Shown here: piece by piece, positions 42,794-51,994 of the stretch
Numbering within the stretch: the stretch's first letter is position 1
Layout of the letters: each line of letters opens with the position of its first letter
Assembly (NCBI RefSeq): GCF_036053395.1
Contig: NZ_CP107942.1
Span: forward strand, 648,501-712,500
Length of the DNA: 64,000 bases
DNA from: Actinoplanes sp. NBC_00393
GTDB lineage: Bacteria > Actinomycetota > Actinomycetes > Mycobacteriales > Micromonosporaceae
Reading direction: 5' to 3'
Program-made: the position numbers and the translations under genes
Notes under the pieces: model-generated
What the model was told of the DNA's origin: nothing
Database searches by the model: none
What the model saw: only the letters and a program-made list of their open reading frames with translations

Positions 42794-43788
42794 GCGTCAC
42801 GACCGAGCGGCCGCCGGCTCCGGAGGAGGGTCAGCGGCCGGCGAAGAAGCAGTTGACCGCCCGGCAACGGGAGAACCGGGCGGGGCTGGCGTACCTCTCA
42901 CCGACCTTGATCGTGGTCCTGGTCGTCGTGGTGCTGCCGATCCTGTGGACCGTCATGCTGGCGTTCCAGCGGATCCGGTTGATCAATCTGCGCCGGGCCG
43001 GGGTGTTCGGCGAGTACAGCCTGGCGAACCTGGAGACGGTGCTGACCTCACCGGGCTTCTGGTCGTCGCTCTGGACCACGGTGATCTACACGGTCGGCTC
43101 CACGTTCGGGTCGATCGTGTTCGGCCTGATCGCGGCGCTCGCCCTGCGGGCCCCGTTCCGGGGCCGCACCCTGGTGCGCGCTTCGGTGCTGCTGCCGTAC
43201 GTCGCTCCGGTGGTGGCCGTGACGTTCGTGTGGAACGTCCTGCTCAGCCCGCAGTTCGGCCTGGCCAACGACTGGGGCGTGCGGTTCCTCGGCTGGGACC
43301 GGCCGATCGCCTTCCTCAGCCAGCGGGAGTACGCCCTCAACCTCCTCGGCTGGCAGGTCGACATCCCGCTCGCCCTGCTCACCGTGATCGTCTTCGAGTC
43401 GTGGCGGTACTTCCCGTTCGCGTTCCTGTTCCTGCTGGCCCGCCTCCAGGCGGTCCCGCACGAGCTGGAGGAGGCGGCCCGGGTGGACGGCGCCGCGCCG
43501 ACCCAGGTCTTCCGGCACGTGCTGCTGCCGCAGCTGAGCGCGGTGATCGCGCTGCTCTGCGTGCTGCGGTTCATCATGACGTTCAACAAGTTCGACGACG
43601 TCTACCTGCTCACCGGCGGCGGCGCCGGAACAGAGGTGGTGAGCGTACGCGTCTACGAGTTCCTCACCGCGCGGTTCGACGTCGGCGCCGCGGCCGCCCA
43701 GGCGCTGGTCCTGGCCCTCGGCCTGGTCGTCCTGCTCGCCATCTATCTGCGCTTCCTCGCGCCCCGGGTGGAAGGGGACCAGGACTGA
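42790..43788 (+). CDS. Sugar ABC permease (MalF/UgpA type)
   Basis: The product has 332 residues: a soluble N-terminal tail of about 35 residues, then six membrane segments (first LSPTLIVVLVVVVLPILWTVM). The EAA loop is LEEAARVDGAAPTQVFRHVLLPQL. GTG 42790 overlaps the binding-protein stop (GTGA), and its TGA shares one base with the next ATG (TGATG). It is an inner-membrane subunit of a CUT1 importer expected to use the shared ATPase MsiK, since no ATPase is encoded here. Confidence 0.88.
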   Translation: MSVTTERPPAPEEGQRPAKKQLTARQRENRAGLAYLSPTLIVVLVVVVLPILWTVMLAFQRIRLINLRRAGVFGEYSLANLETVLTSPGFWSSLWTTVIYTVGSTFGSIVFGLIAALALRAPFRGRTLVRASVLLPYVAPVVAVTFVWNVLLSPQFGLANDWGVRFLGWDRPIAFLSQREYALNLLGWQVDIPLALLTVIVFESWRYFPFAFLFLLARLQAVPHELEEAARVDGAAPTQVFRHVLLPQLSAVIALLCVLRFIMTFNKFDDVYLLTGGGAGTEVVSVRVYEFLTARFDVGAAAAQALVLALGLVVLLAIYLRFLAPRVEGDQD

Positions 43789-44654
43789 TGGACCGGGCCA
43801 CCGTCGAGACCCGTGCGCTGCGGGTGCTGCGACCGATCGTGATCACCGTGCTGATCCTCGTCACGGTCTTCCCGTTCCTGTACATGCTGCTGCTCTCGGT
43901 CCGCCCGATCGAGGAGCTGCTGCAGAACCCGGGCCGGCTCTGGATCGGGCCGTCCGAGTGGACCACGCGCACCTACCGGGAGGTGCTCACCTCCGCGGAC
44001 AGCGGCGGGCAGGGCTTCCTGCGGTTCCTGGCCAACTCGGCGATCGTGTCGCTGGCCGCCACCGCGGTCACCCTGCTGGTGTCCATCCCCGGGGCGTACG
44101 CGGTGAGCCGCATGCGCTTCGTCGGCCGCCGCCACGTGCACTTCCTGTTCCTCGCCGTCTACCTGTTCCCGTCGATCCTGCTGGCGATCCCGCTGTTCGT
44201 CCTGTTCACGCGCCTCGGGCTGCGCGGCTCGCTGGGCGGGCTGACGCTGGTGTACATCGCGCAGACCGTGCCGGTCTCGATCTACATGCTGCGCAACTAC
44301 CTGTCCACGATCCCGGAGAGCCTGGAGGAGGCCGCCGCGCTCGACGGGTACAGCCGGCTCCAGACGCTGCGCAAGGTCGTGCTGCCGCTGGCCGCTCCGG
44401 CCGTGATGGCGAACGCGCTCTACGTCTTCATGATCGCCTGGAACGAATTCCTGTTCGCCCTGCTCTTCCTGGTCGAGGACCGCGCCGACTGGACAGTCTC
44501 GCTGGGCCTGGCGCAGCTCTCCGGCGGGATCGAGGTGAGCAAGACCGTGCTGATGGCCGGTTCCGTCGTCCTCACCCTGCCGATTGTGATCATCTTCTTC
44601 GCGGCCGAGCGCCTCCTCACCGAGGGGCTGACGGCCGGCGCGGACAAGGGGTGA
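43788..44654 (+). CDS. Sugar ABC permease (MalG/UgpE type)
   Basis: The product has 288 residues and six membrane segments. The EAA loop is LEEAAALDGYSRLQTLRKVVLPLA. It starts by one-base overlap with the previous permease and completes the binding-protein, permease, permease operon. The receptor at 44835 that follows belongs to a different family and has its own 180-nt leader, so it is probably not part of this importer. Confidence 0.88.
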   Translation: MDRATVETRALRVLRPIVITVLILVTVFPFLYMLLLSVRPIEELLQNPGRLWIGPSEWTTRTYREVLTSADSGGQGFLRFLANSAIVSLAATAVTLLVSIPGAYAVSRMRFVGRRHVHFLFLAVYLFPSILLAIPLFVLFTRLGLRGSLGGLTLVYIAQTVPVSIYMLRNYLSTIPESLEEAAALDGYSRLQTLRKVVLPLAAPAVMANALYVFMIAWNEFLFALLFLVEDRADWTVSLGLAQLSGGIEVSKTVLMAGSVVLTLPIVIIFFAAERLLTEGLTAGADKG

Positions 44655-44690
44655 CGGGTCTGACATGCGGTGACTACGGACGGTGAATGT

Positions 44691-44721
44691 TTGGCAGTCA
44701 CGCGTGATAAATGAATAATCT
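44691..44721 (+). promoter_or_regulatory. Weak promoter candidate of the XylF-like gene
   Basis: TTGGCA (44691-44696) and TAATCT (44716-44721) are separated by 19 bp in a locally AT-rich stretch. The long spacer lowers confidence. Confidence 0.3.
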
Positions 44722-44834
44722 TGTCCTCTGGCCCCCCTCCCGAGGTTGCATCGGTGGCGCCCTGGCCGATACTTGGCGGACCGTTCAGCGGCCCACCGCA
44801 GCTCGGGATACCCCCTGAGAGGACATCTATCGCG

Positions 44835-45959
44835 ATGCGCAAGTCTTTGGTCGCTCTGGCCGCCGCCGGCCTCCTCGCATCCGGAATGCTCACGGCATGT
44901 GATGACGGCGCCGACCCCGGTGACAACGGCGACAACGGCGCGGCGACCACCCCGGGCAAGACGTCCGGCAAGGGCGGTATCGGTGTGATCCTGCCGGACA
45001 CCAAGAGCTCGCAGCGGTGGAGCACCGACGACCCGCGGTACCTGCAGGCGGCGTTCGACGCGGCCAAGGTGCCGGCCCAGATCGTCAACGCCGAGGGCGA
45101 CAAGGAGAACTTCAAGCGCCTCGCCGAGGGCCTGCTGGACGACGGCGTCAAGGTGCTGGTCATCGCGAACCTGGACTCGGGCAGCGGCAAGGCGGTGATC
45201 GACAACGCGAAGGCGCGGGGGGTGTCGGTCATCGACTACGACCGGATGACCCTCAACGGCGGCGCCGACTACTACGTCAGCTTCGACAACGAGCAGGTCG
45301 GCAAGCTGCAGGCCACGCACCTGAAGTCGTGCCTGAAGGCGAAGAAGACGAGCGGCACCCCGGTCGTCGCCGAGCTCAACGGGTCGCTGACGGACAACAA
45401 CGCCACCCTGTTCAAGAACGGCTACGACAGCGTCCTGCAGCCGATGTACGACAGCGCGCAGTACATCAAGGGCCCGGACCAGTTCGTCCCGGACTGGGAC
45501 AACGACGAGGGCCGCGAGATCTTCGCCCAGATGCTCAAGCAGTTCCCGAACATCGACGGCGTGCTGGCCGCCAACGACGGGCTCGGCAACGCGGTCATCG
45601 AGGTGCTGAAGGAGAAGAAGCTCAACGGGCGGGTGCCGGTCACCGGCCAGGACGCCACCGTCGAGGGCCTGCAGAACATCCTCGCCGGCGACCAGTGCAT
45701 GACGGTCTACAAGTCGATCAAGAAAGAGGCCGACGCGGCCGCGACCCTGGCCATCGAGCTCTACAAGGGCAACAAGCCGGTGGTGGGACCCAAGATCAAG
45801 GACCCGGAGTCGGGCGCTTACGTGCCGTTCCTGTCCCAGGCGCCGGTGGCGATCACCGTCAAGAACATCAAGACGGTGATCAACGACGGCTTCGTCACGA
45901 AGCAGGCGCTCTGCACCAAGGAGTACCAGCAGCTGTGCCGCGAGGCCGGGATCAAGTGA
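44835..45959 (+). CDS. XylF-like sugar-binding lipoprotein (periplasmic-binding-protein type 1)
   Basis: The product has 374 residues. The signal peptide ends in lipobox LTAC, then an Asp/Gly/Asn tether. IGVILPDTKSSQRWSTDDPRYL, VKVLVIANLDSGSG, VIDYDRM, DNEQVGKLQ, GVLAANDGLGNAVIEVLK and VPVTGQDATVEGLQNI follow the xylose/ribose type-1 binding fold and closely resemble XylF. Normally xylF lies beside the ATPase xylG and permease xylH. Here neither is present and the next gene is on the other strand, so this receptor is an orphan. It may serve a distant transporter or a signalling system. ATG 44835 follows GAGAGGA by 11 nt. Confidence 0.85.
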   Translation: MRKSLVALAAAGLLASGMLTACDDGADPGDNGDNGAATTPGKTSGKGGIGVILPDTKSSQRWSTDDPRYLQAAFDAAKVPAQIVNAEGDKENFKRLAEGLLDDGVKVLVIANLDSGSGKAVIDNAKARGVSVIDYDRMTLNGGADYYVSFDNEQVGKLQATHLKSCLKAKKTSGTPVVAELNGSLTDNNATLFKNGYDSVLQPMYDSAQYIKGPDQFVPDWDNDEGREIFAQMLKQFPNIDGVLAANDGLGNAVIEVLKEKKLNGRVPVTGQDATVEGLQNILAGDQCMTVYKSIKKEADAAATLAIELYKGNKPVVGPKIKDPESGAYVPFLSQAPVAITVKNIKTVINDGFVTKQALCTKEYQQLCREAGIK

Positions 45960-46012
45960 CCGGGTAGTCCCGCTTCACCAGGGCCGGCAGGCCCGCCCCG
46001 TCCGCTCAGTCG

Positions 46013-46738
46013 TCAGTCGGCGATCCTGATCCGGACCCGGCGGTTCTGCCGGCCCTTGCTCTCCACCTTGACGACCTCGACCCGGCCCACCTGCGCGGTG
46101 GAGGCGACATGCGTGCCGCCGTCGGCCTGCACGTCCAGGCCGACGATGTCGATCACGCGGATCTCCGGGCTCTCCAGCGGCGGCAGGGCGTCCTGGGTGC
46201 GGACCAGCGTCGGGATGGCCAGGGCCTCCTCACGGGGCAGCACCCGGGCGACGATCTTGCGGTCGGCGGCGATCTCCGCGTTGACCGCGTCCTCCAGGGT
46301 CTGCTTGAAGCCGGGCGGCACCTCGGGCAGGTTGAAGTCCATCCGCGCCTCGCCGGGCTGCATGTTCCCGCCGGTCACCAGCGCGCCGAAGTCACGGAAC
46401 ACGGCGCCGCAGAGGATGTGCAGGCCGGAATGCGTACGCATCAGGCTGCTGCGCCGGGCGTCGTCGAGCGCGCCCCGCACCGTCGTCCCGGCCGCGGGCA
46501 CCGGATCGCCGGGCGCGGGGATCAGGAAGAGGTCGTCCGCCTTGCGCGTGTCGACGATCCGGGTCTGCACGCCCTCCCAGAGCAGCACGCCGTGGTCGGG
46601 CGGCTGGCCTCCGCCGCCCGGGTAGAAAGCCGAGCGGTCCAGGACGATTCCGGCCTCCGGGTCGGCCGGATCCGACCACATGACCGTGCAGTCCCACTCG
46701 CGTACCGTCGGGTCGATCCAGTCCAGACGCTCCGTCAT
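46013..46738 (-). CDS. AlaX-like alanyl-tRNA editing protein
   Basis: The product has 241 residues. It resembles the editing domain of AlaRS: FYPGGGGQPPDHG near the start, then the zinc motif HSGLHIL (HxxxH) and a second part ADGGTHVAST. In most AlaX proteins the latter reads CGGTH with Cys as third zinc ligand; here that residue is Asp. The reaction would be hydrolysis of Ser- or Gly-tRNA(Ala). The Asp could still bind metal, or activity may be altered. It is the third gene of an smpB, LLM, alaX-like minus-strand row with gaps of about 10 nt. Confidence 0.85.
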   Translation of the reverse strand: MTERLDWIDPTVREWDCTVMWSDPADPEAGIVLDRSAFYPGGGGQPPDHGVLLWEGVQTRIVDTRKADDLFLIPAPGDPVPAAGTTVRGALDDARRSSLMRTHSGLHILCGAVFRDFGALVTGGNMQPGEARMDFNLPEVPPGFKQTLEDAVNAEIAADRKIVARVLPREEALAIPTLVRTQDALPPLESPEIRVIDIVGLDVQADGGTHVASTAQVGRVEVVKVESKGRQNRRVRIRIAD

Positions 46739-46748
46739 GGGTCCGACT

Positions 46749-47753
46749 TTAGGACAGAATCTCCTTGACCTGGGGGATCACCTGCGTGCCGTACAGCTCG
46801 ACGCAGGTCATCAGGCGGTCGTGCGGGAGGGTCCCGTGCGAGTACTTCAGGTCGAAGCGGTCGATGCCGAGGGCCTGCACGGTGTCCGCGATCTTTCGGG
46901 CGACCGTGGTGGGGGAGCCGACGTGCCAGGCGCCCTCGGTGATGTCCGCCTCGAACCGGTCCCGGGTGATCGCCGGCCAGCCGCGCTCCCGGCCGATCCG
47001 GTCCAGCATCCGCCGGGCGTGCGGCCAGAGCACGTCGACCGCCTCCTGGTCGGTGGCGGCCACGAAACCCGGGCAGTGTACGGCGATCGGCTGCTCTTCC
47101 TGGCCCAGCTCCTTGAGCGCGCGGTGGTAGAGCTCGACGTACGGCGCGAACCGGGCCGGCGCGCCACCGATGATCGCGAGGACCAGGGGCAGGCCGTACC
47201 GGGCGGCGCGGACCACCGACTCGGGGCTGCCACCGACCCCGATCCAGGTGCGCAGCCGGCCGGACTCGGTCTTCGGGTAGACGTGCTGGTCCTTCAGCGG
47301 CGGGCGGTTCGAGCCGGCCCAGGTCACCGGACCCTCGTCCAGCAGGTGCGTCATCAGGTCGAGCTTCTCGCTGAACAGCCGCTCGTAGTCGGCCAGGTCG
47401 TAGCCGAAGAGCGGGAACGACTCGGTGAACGAGCCGCGGCCCAGGATGATCTCAGCCCGCCCGTTCGACACCGCGTCGAGAGTGGCGAAGCGCTCGTACA
47501 CGCGTACCGGATCGTCGGAACTGAGAACCGTGACCGCGGTGCCCAGGGTGATCCGCTCGGTGCGCGCGGCGATCGCCGCCAGCACGATCTCCGGTGAAGA
47601 GATCGCGTAGTCGTCGCGGTGGTGCTCGCCGACGCCGAACGCGTCGATCCCGAGCCGGTCGGCGAGCACGGCCTGCTCGACCACGTTGCGGATGACCTGG
47701 GCGTAGGAGGTGTCGCTGGTGACGTCGCCGAACGTGTCGAGACCGAATTCCAT
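46749..47753 (-). CDS. LLM-class (luciferase-like) flavin-dependent oxidoreductase
   Basis: The product has 334 residues. The bacterial-luciferase-like TIM barrel shows FGVGEHHRDDYAISSPEIVLAAIAARTERITLGTAV and later WIGVGGSPESVVRAARYGLPL, typical of FMN- or F420-using LLM enzymes. GRGSFTESFPLFGYDLADYERLF is a group-characteristic region. The substrate is unknown. It lies 9 nt after smpB and 10 nt before the AlaX-like gene, so all three are probably cotranscribed. Confidence 0.9.
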   Translation of the reverse strand: MEFGLDTFGDVTSDTSYAQVIRNVVEQAVLADRLGIDAFGVGEHHRDDYAISSPEIVLAAIAARTERITLGTAVTVLSSDDPVRVYERFATLDAVSNGRAEIILGRGSFTESFPLFGYDLADYERLFSEKLDLMTHLLDEGPVTWAGSNRPPLKDQHVYPKTESGRLRTWIGVGGSPESVVRAARYGLPLVLAIIGGAPARFAPYVELYHRALKELGQEEQPIAVHCPGFVAATDQEAVDVLWPHARRMLDRIGRERGWPAITRDRFEADITEGAWHVGSPTTVARKIADTVQALGIDRFDLKYSHGTLPHDRLMTCVELYGTQVIPQVKEILS

Positions 47754-47762
47754 CAGCCGAGC

Positions 47763-48242
47763 CTAGCGGCGCCCCTTCAGCCGCCGGCCCATCTCCCGGG
47801 CGATCTCCTTCTTGGCGTCCCGCTCGGCCATGACCTGGCGCTTGTCATACGACTTGAGACCGCGCGCCACGCCCAGTTCGATCTTGGCCCAGCCGTCCTT
47901 GAAGTAGAGCGAGAGCGGCACGAGGGTCAGCCCGGTGCCGTTGCCGAGCTGGTTGAGGATCTTGATGATCTCGGCCTTGTGCAGCAGCAGCTTGCGGGTC
48001 CGGCGCGGTGCGTGGTTGGTCCAGCTGCCGAACCCGTACTCCGCGATGTGCAGCCCGTAGAGCATGATCTCGCCCTCGTGCTCCTGGGCGAACGTGTCGA
48101 CCAGCGACGCGCGGCCCAGGCGCAGCGACTTCACCTCGGTGCCGGCCAGCACGAGGCCCGCCTCATACGTCTTGAGGATGGCGTAGTCGTGCCGCGCCTT
48201 CTTGTTCGAGGCGATCAGCTTGATTCCGGTCTCTCTGGGCAC
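47763..48242 (-). CDS. smpB: SsrA-binding protein SmpB
   Basis: The product has 159 residues, full length. [29 protein letters not shown] is the conserved OB-fold start, and the Lys/Arg-rich C-terminus ([18 protein letters not shown]) is the tail that enters the decoding site. SmpB delivers tmRNA to stalled ribosomes. The start is GTG 48242. In many genomes the tmRNA gene ssrA adjoins smpB; I saw no tmRNA-like acceptor ends in the flanks, where an LLM oxidoreductase follows after 9 nt instead. Confidence 0.97.
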   Translation of the reverse strand: MPRETGIKLIASNKKARHDYAILKTYEAGLVLAGTEVKSLRLGRASLVDTFAQEHEGEIMLYGLHIAEYGFGSWTNHAPRRTRKLLLHKAEIIKILNQLGNGTGLTLVPLSLYFKDGWAKIELGVARGLKSYDKRQVMAERDAKKEIAREMGRRLKGRR

Positions 48243-48285
48243 GATGCGAATCTAGGCCAAGGCGCCCGCCGGGACCCACCGGGTT

Positions 48286-48579
48286 TCACGACACGCCGGG
48301 CACGCCCGGCGGCTCGACCGGAATCGGACGGCGCATCGAGTAGGTCACGCTGCTCAGCCGGTGCGGCTCGCCCAGCACGTGGATCACCGCCCGGTCGTAC
48401 GCCTGCCAGCCGGCCGCCCCCGCCCGGTTCAGATGCCGGATGTCGTCGAAACGCTCGTCGGTGCCCCAGCGCAGCGTTCCGCCGGGATGATGGAACGTCG
48501 CGGTCCAGTCCATGAATCGGTCGGAGCCCAGCGTGCCCGCGGCGCGGTACTCCAGCCGCGCGTATTCCCAGTTGTCCAC
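48286..48579 (-). CDS. DUF4177-like small protein
   Basis: The product has 97 residues starting at GTG 48579. WEYARLEYRAAG at the N-terminus and LNRAGAAGWQAYDRAVIHV in the middle match the pattern WEY...LNxxGxxGWE of DUF4177-type small proteins of unknown function. There is no signal peptide. The ribosome site is weak. It is upstream of smpB in the same direction with a 43-nt gap and may share its transcript. Confidence 0.7.
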   Translation of the reverse strand: MDNWEYARLEYRAAGTLGSDRFMDWTATFHHPGGTLRWGTDERFDDIRHLNRAGAAGWQAYDRAVIHVLGEPHRLSSVTYSMRRPIPVEPPGVPGVS

Positions 48580-48648
48580 CGCATGATTATGCCGTCCGTT
48601 TCGGACACCGGCGGGGCCGCCCGCGTGGATCTTCCCTGACGATTCCCT

Positions 48649-48675
48649 GATCTGACCGTTTTCAGGGTTCAGATC
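48649..48675. promoter_or_regulatory. Operator candidate of the MMPL exporter gene
   Basis: GATCTGA (48649-48655) and TCAGATC (48669-48675) are perfect 7-bp arms 13 nt apart, 56 bp ahead of ATG 48731. Confidence 0.4.
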
Positions 48676-48730
48676 GATCTTTCGCCATGCATACGCTCCG
48701 CCAGTCGTTGCATCTGATCCGGGGGGAATC

Positions 48731-50857
48731 ATGGCGACGGGAGTTCTGGCGCGGTTCGTGTGCGGGCGGCGTACCAAATGGGTGGTCCTTGCTCTTTGGA
48801 TCTTGATCCTGGCGGTGACCGGGCCGCTCGCCGGCAAGCTGAGCGGCGCCGAACGCAACGACAACGCGTCCTGGCTGCCCGGTGACGCCGAGGCCACCCA
48901 GGTGGCCGAGCTGCAGAAACAGTTCCTGCCGACGGAGATCGTGCCGGCGTTCGTGGTCTACGAGCGCACCTCCGGCATCACCGACGCGGACAAGGCCACG
49001 GCCGCCGCGGACGCGCAGGCGATCGGCGGGGTGAGCGGCGTGACCGGCGAGGTGACCGGCCCGATCCCGTCCGAGGATGGCCAGGCGCTGCAGACCATCG
49101 TCCCGATCGAGATCGACAGTGAGGGCTGGGACCAGATCGCCGGCGTCGTCGACGAGATCAAAGCCGAGGTCGGTACGGGTGAGAACGGCCTCGCCGTGTA
49201 CGTCACCGGCCCGGCCGGGAACGCCGCCGACTCGGCCGCCGCGTTCGAGGGCATCGACGGCACGCTGCTCTACACCACCCTGGCGATCGTCACGATCATC
49301 CTGCTCATCACGTACCGCAGCCCGGTCCTCTGGCTGCTTCCGATCATCTCGGCCGGCGCCGCGCTGATCACCGCGCAGGCGGTGATCTACCTGCTCGCCG
49401 AGTACAACGGCCTGGTCGTCAACGCGCAGAGCGCCGGCATCCTGACCGTGCTGGTGTTCGGCGCCGGCACCGACTATGCGCTGCTGCTGGTCGCCCGCTA
49501 TCGCGAGGAGCTGCGGCGGCACACCGACCGGCACGAGGCGATGATGTTCGCCCTGCACCGGGCCGGACCGGCGATCATCGCCAGCGCCGCGACCGTGGCG
49601 ATCGGCATGTCCTGCCTGATGCTCGCCGAAGTGAACTCGACCAGCGGCCTCGGACCGGTGGCCGCGATCGGCGTCGTGGTGGCCCTGTGCGCGATGATGT
49701 CGCTGCTGCCGGCCCTGCTGGTGATCGGCGGCCGGTGGCTGTTCTGGCCGGTCCGCCCGGCCTTCGGGTCCGCGGAGCCGACCGCGACCGGGCTCTGGGC
49801 CCGGATGGGCGCCCGGATCGCCCGCCGCCCGCGCATCGTCTGGATCGGCACCGCGCTGGCCCTCGCGGTGATGGCGCTCGGCCTGTTCCAGCTCAACGCG
49901 AACGGGCTCTCCCAGCAGGACTCGTTCACCACCGAGCAGCCGTCGGCCGCCGGGCAGGAAGTCCTGGCCCGGCACTTCCCGGCCGGGGAGGGCCAGCCGG
50001 TCGTGGTGATCAGCAACGCGGCGCAGGCGTCGCCCGTGCGGCAGGCCTTCGCCGCGACGCCCGGCATCACCGCGGTCAGCGAACCGGTCGAGCGCAACGG
50101 CCTGGTCCAGCTCGAGGGCACCTTGCAGGCGGCAGCGGACAGCGAAGAGGCAGAAGACACCGTACGAGCGGTGCGCACCGCCGTGCACGCGGTGCCGGAC
50201 GCGGACGCGAAGGTCGGCGGCATGACCGCGATGGTGATGGACATCAACGAGGCGAACAAGCACGACAACCGGCTGATCATCCCGCTGGTGCTGCTCGTCG
50301 TCCTGGCGATCCTCGGCGTGCTGCTGCGGGCCGTCGTCGCGCCGCTGATCCTGATCGCCACCGTCGTGCTGTCGTTCGCCGCCGCGCTCGGCGTCAGCGC
50401 CCTGGTGTTCCGGCACGTCTTCGGGTTCGCCGGGGAGGACACCGCGTTCCCGCTGTTCGTCTTCGTCTTCCTGGTCGCGCTCGGTATCGACTACAACATC
50501 TTCCTGATGACCCGGGTCCGCGAGGAGGCCTGGCAGCACGGAACCCGCCGCGGCGCGCTGATCGGCCTCGCCGCGACCGGCGGCGTGATCACCTCAGCCG
50601 GTCTGGTCCTGGCCGGCACCTTCGCGGCGCTCGGCAGCCTGCCGCTGGTGGCGTTCGCCGAGATCGGTTTCGCGGTCGCGTTCGGCGTGCTGCTGGACAC
50701 CCTGGTGGTGCGCTCGGTGCTGGTCACCGCCCTGAACCTGGACCTCGGCCGCTGGATGTGGTGGCCCAGCAAGCTTGCCCGGGTGCCGGACGAGCCACCC
50801 GGCGAGACCCCGGTCTCCCCGGCCCCGGCGACCCTCACCGGCCAGGCCGCGGACTAG
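48731..50857 (+). CDS. MMPL-family RND exporter
   Basis: The product has 708 residues. Two similar halves each have one membrane segment, an external loop domain and five further segments, as in MmpL/actinorhodin-type exporters. The first half shows GAGTDYALLLVARYREEL and the second VALGIDYNIFLMTRVREEA, the paired Asp-Tyr proton-relay motifs. Such pumps export lipids or secondary metabolites using the proton gradient. ATG 48731 has GGGGG 6-10 nt before it. It is monocistronic; no biosynthetic partner is adjacent, so the cargo is unknown. Confidence 0.92.
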   Translation: MATGVLARFVCGRRTKWVVLALWILILAVTGPLAGKLSGAERNDNASWLPGDAEATQVAELQKQFLPTEIVPAFVVYERTSGITDADKATAAADAQAIGGVSGVTGEVTGPIPSEDGQALQTIVPIEIDSEGWDQIAGVVDEIKAEVGTGENGLAVYVTGPAGNAADSAAAFEGIDGTLLYTTLAIVTIILLITYRSPVLWLLPIISAGAALITAQAVIYLLAEYNGLVVNAQSAGILTVLVFGAGTDYALLLVARYREELRRHTDRHEAMMFALHRAGPAIIASAATVAIGMSCLMLAEVNSTSGLGPVAAIGVVVALCAMMSLLPALLVIGGRWLFWPVRPAFGSAEPTATGLWARMGARIARRPRIVWIGTALALAVMALGLFQLNANGLSQQDSFTTEQPSAAGQEVLARHFPAGEGQPVVVISNAAQASPVRQAFAATPGITAVSEPVERNGLVQLEGTLQAAADSEEAEDTVRAVRTAVHAVPDADAKVGGMTAMVMDINEANKHDNRLIIPLVLLVVLAILGVLLRAVVAPLILIATVVLSFAAALGVSALVFRHVFGFAGEDTAFPLFVFVFLVALGIDYNIFLMTRVREEAWQHGTRRGALIGLAATGGVITSAGLVLAGTFAALGSLPLVAFAEIGFAVAFGVLLDTLVVRSVLVTALNLDLGRWMWWPSKLARVPDEPPGETPVSPAPATLTGQAAD

Positions 50858-50986
50858 CCGTCCAGCGCCGGGGCCGGCCCGGTCCCGGGGCCGGTCGCGT
50901 TGTCACAGTCTGAACGCGTGCTTTCCCGGTGCTGAAGGTCCCGCGCAGAGTCCGGGTGGGGGACGGACGAGGCGAGGGGAGAAGCG

Positions 50987-51985
50987 ATGAAGGCTGTCCG
51001 GGTGCACTCCTACGGCAAGCGGCCGAGCGTGGACGAGGTGCCGGATCCCGTGGTCAGCGGGCCGTGGGACGTGCTGGTTCAGGTGGGGGCGGCCGGTCTC
51101 TGCCGTACCGATCTGCACATCGTCGAAGGGCAGTGGGCCGAGAAGTCCGGCGTACAGCTGCCGTACGTCATCGGTCATGAGAATGCGGGCTGGGTGCGCG
51201 CGGTGGGCAGCGCCGTCACCAATGTCGCCGAAGGCGACGCGGTGATCCTGCATCCGCTGGTGACGTGCGGGTTGTGCCTGCCGTGCCGGCGTGGCGACGA
51301 CGTGCACTGCGAGAACTCGCGGTTCCCGGGGATCGACTGCGACGGCGGCATGGCCGAACTGCTGCTGACCAACGCCCGGTCCGTGGTGAAGCTGGCGGAC
51401 GGGCTGGAACCGGCCGCCGTGGCCGCGCTCGCGGATGCCGGCCTGACCGCCTACCACGCGGTGCGCAAAGCGGTGCCGCTGCTGTATCCCGGGACGACCT
51501 GCGTGGTGATCGGCGCCGGCGGGCTCGGGCACATCGGGATCCAGTGCCTGCTGGCGATGACCGCGGCGAAGGTGATCGTGGTGGATCCGAGCGAGCGGGC
51601 GCAGAGCCTGGCCCGCGAGCTCGGCGCGCACGAGGTCACCGACCGCACCGACGAGCTGACCGATTCCGCACACGTCGTGCTCGACTTCGTCGGGGAGCAG
51701 GGCGCGGAGGCGGCCGGGCTGGCGATGACCCGGCGGGCCGGCAGCTACTACGTGATCGGGTACGGCGGGTCGGTGAACATCCCGACCATCGACCTGATCT
51801 CCACCGAGCGCAACATCGTCGGGAACCTGGTCGGCTCGTACACCGACCTGGACGAGCTGATGACGCTCGCCGCGCAGGGCAAGGTCACCCTGCACACCAA
51901 GCAGTACCAGCTCAGCGCCGTGAACGAGGCGATCGACGACCTGGAGACCGGCCGTCTCGCCGGCCGCGGAATTCTCGTCCCATAA
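50987..51985 (+). CDS. Zinc-dependent alcohol dehydrogenase (MDR family)
   Basis: The product has 332 residues. The catalytic zinc site is Cys39 in GLCRTDLH plus GHENAGW, and the structural zinc site is the Cys set in CGLCLPCRRGDDVHC. The Rossmann motif is GAGGLGHIGIQ, followed by VVDPSER, whose Asp favours NAD. It resembles the NAD-dependent alcohol dehydrogenase encoded with propane/MimABCD-type monooxygenases, which oxidises 2-propanol or similar alcohols. The GGGGAGAAGC ribosome site precedes ATG 50987. It is followed 9 nt later by the amidohydrolase, so the trio is an operon. Confidence 0.9.
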   Translation: MKAVRVHSYGKRPSVDEVPDPVVSGPWDVLVQVGAAGLCRTDLHIVEGQWAEKSGVQLPYVIGHENAGWVRAVGSAVTNVAEGDAVILHPLVTCGLCLPCRRGDDVHCENSRFPGIDCDGGMAELLLTNARSVVKLADGLEPAAVAALADAGLTAYHAVRKAVPLLYPGTTCVVIGAGGLGHIGIQCLLAMTAAKVIVVDPSERAQSLARELGAHEVTDRTDELTDSAHVVLDFVGEQGAEAAGLAMTRRAGSYYVIGYGGSVNIPTIDLISTERNIVGNLVGSYTDLDELMTLAAQGKVTLHTKQYQLSAVNEAIDDLETGRLAGRGILVP

Positions 51986-51994
51986 GGGGGAGCG

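Noticed and set aside
47700..48290. Possible tmRNA gene beside smpB
   Set aside because: The flanks are occupied by the LLM gene 9 nt away and a small ORF. No tRNA-like ends or tag reading frame were seen.
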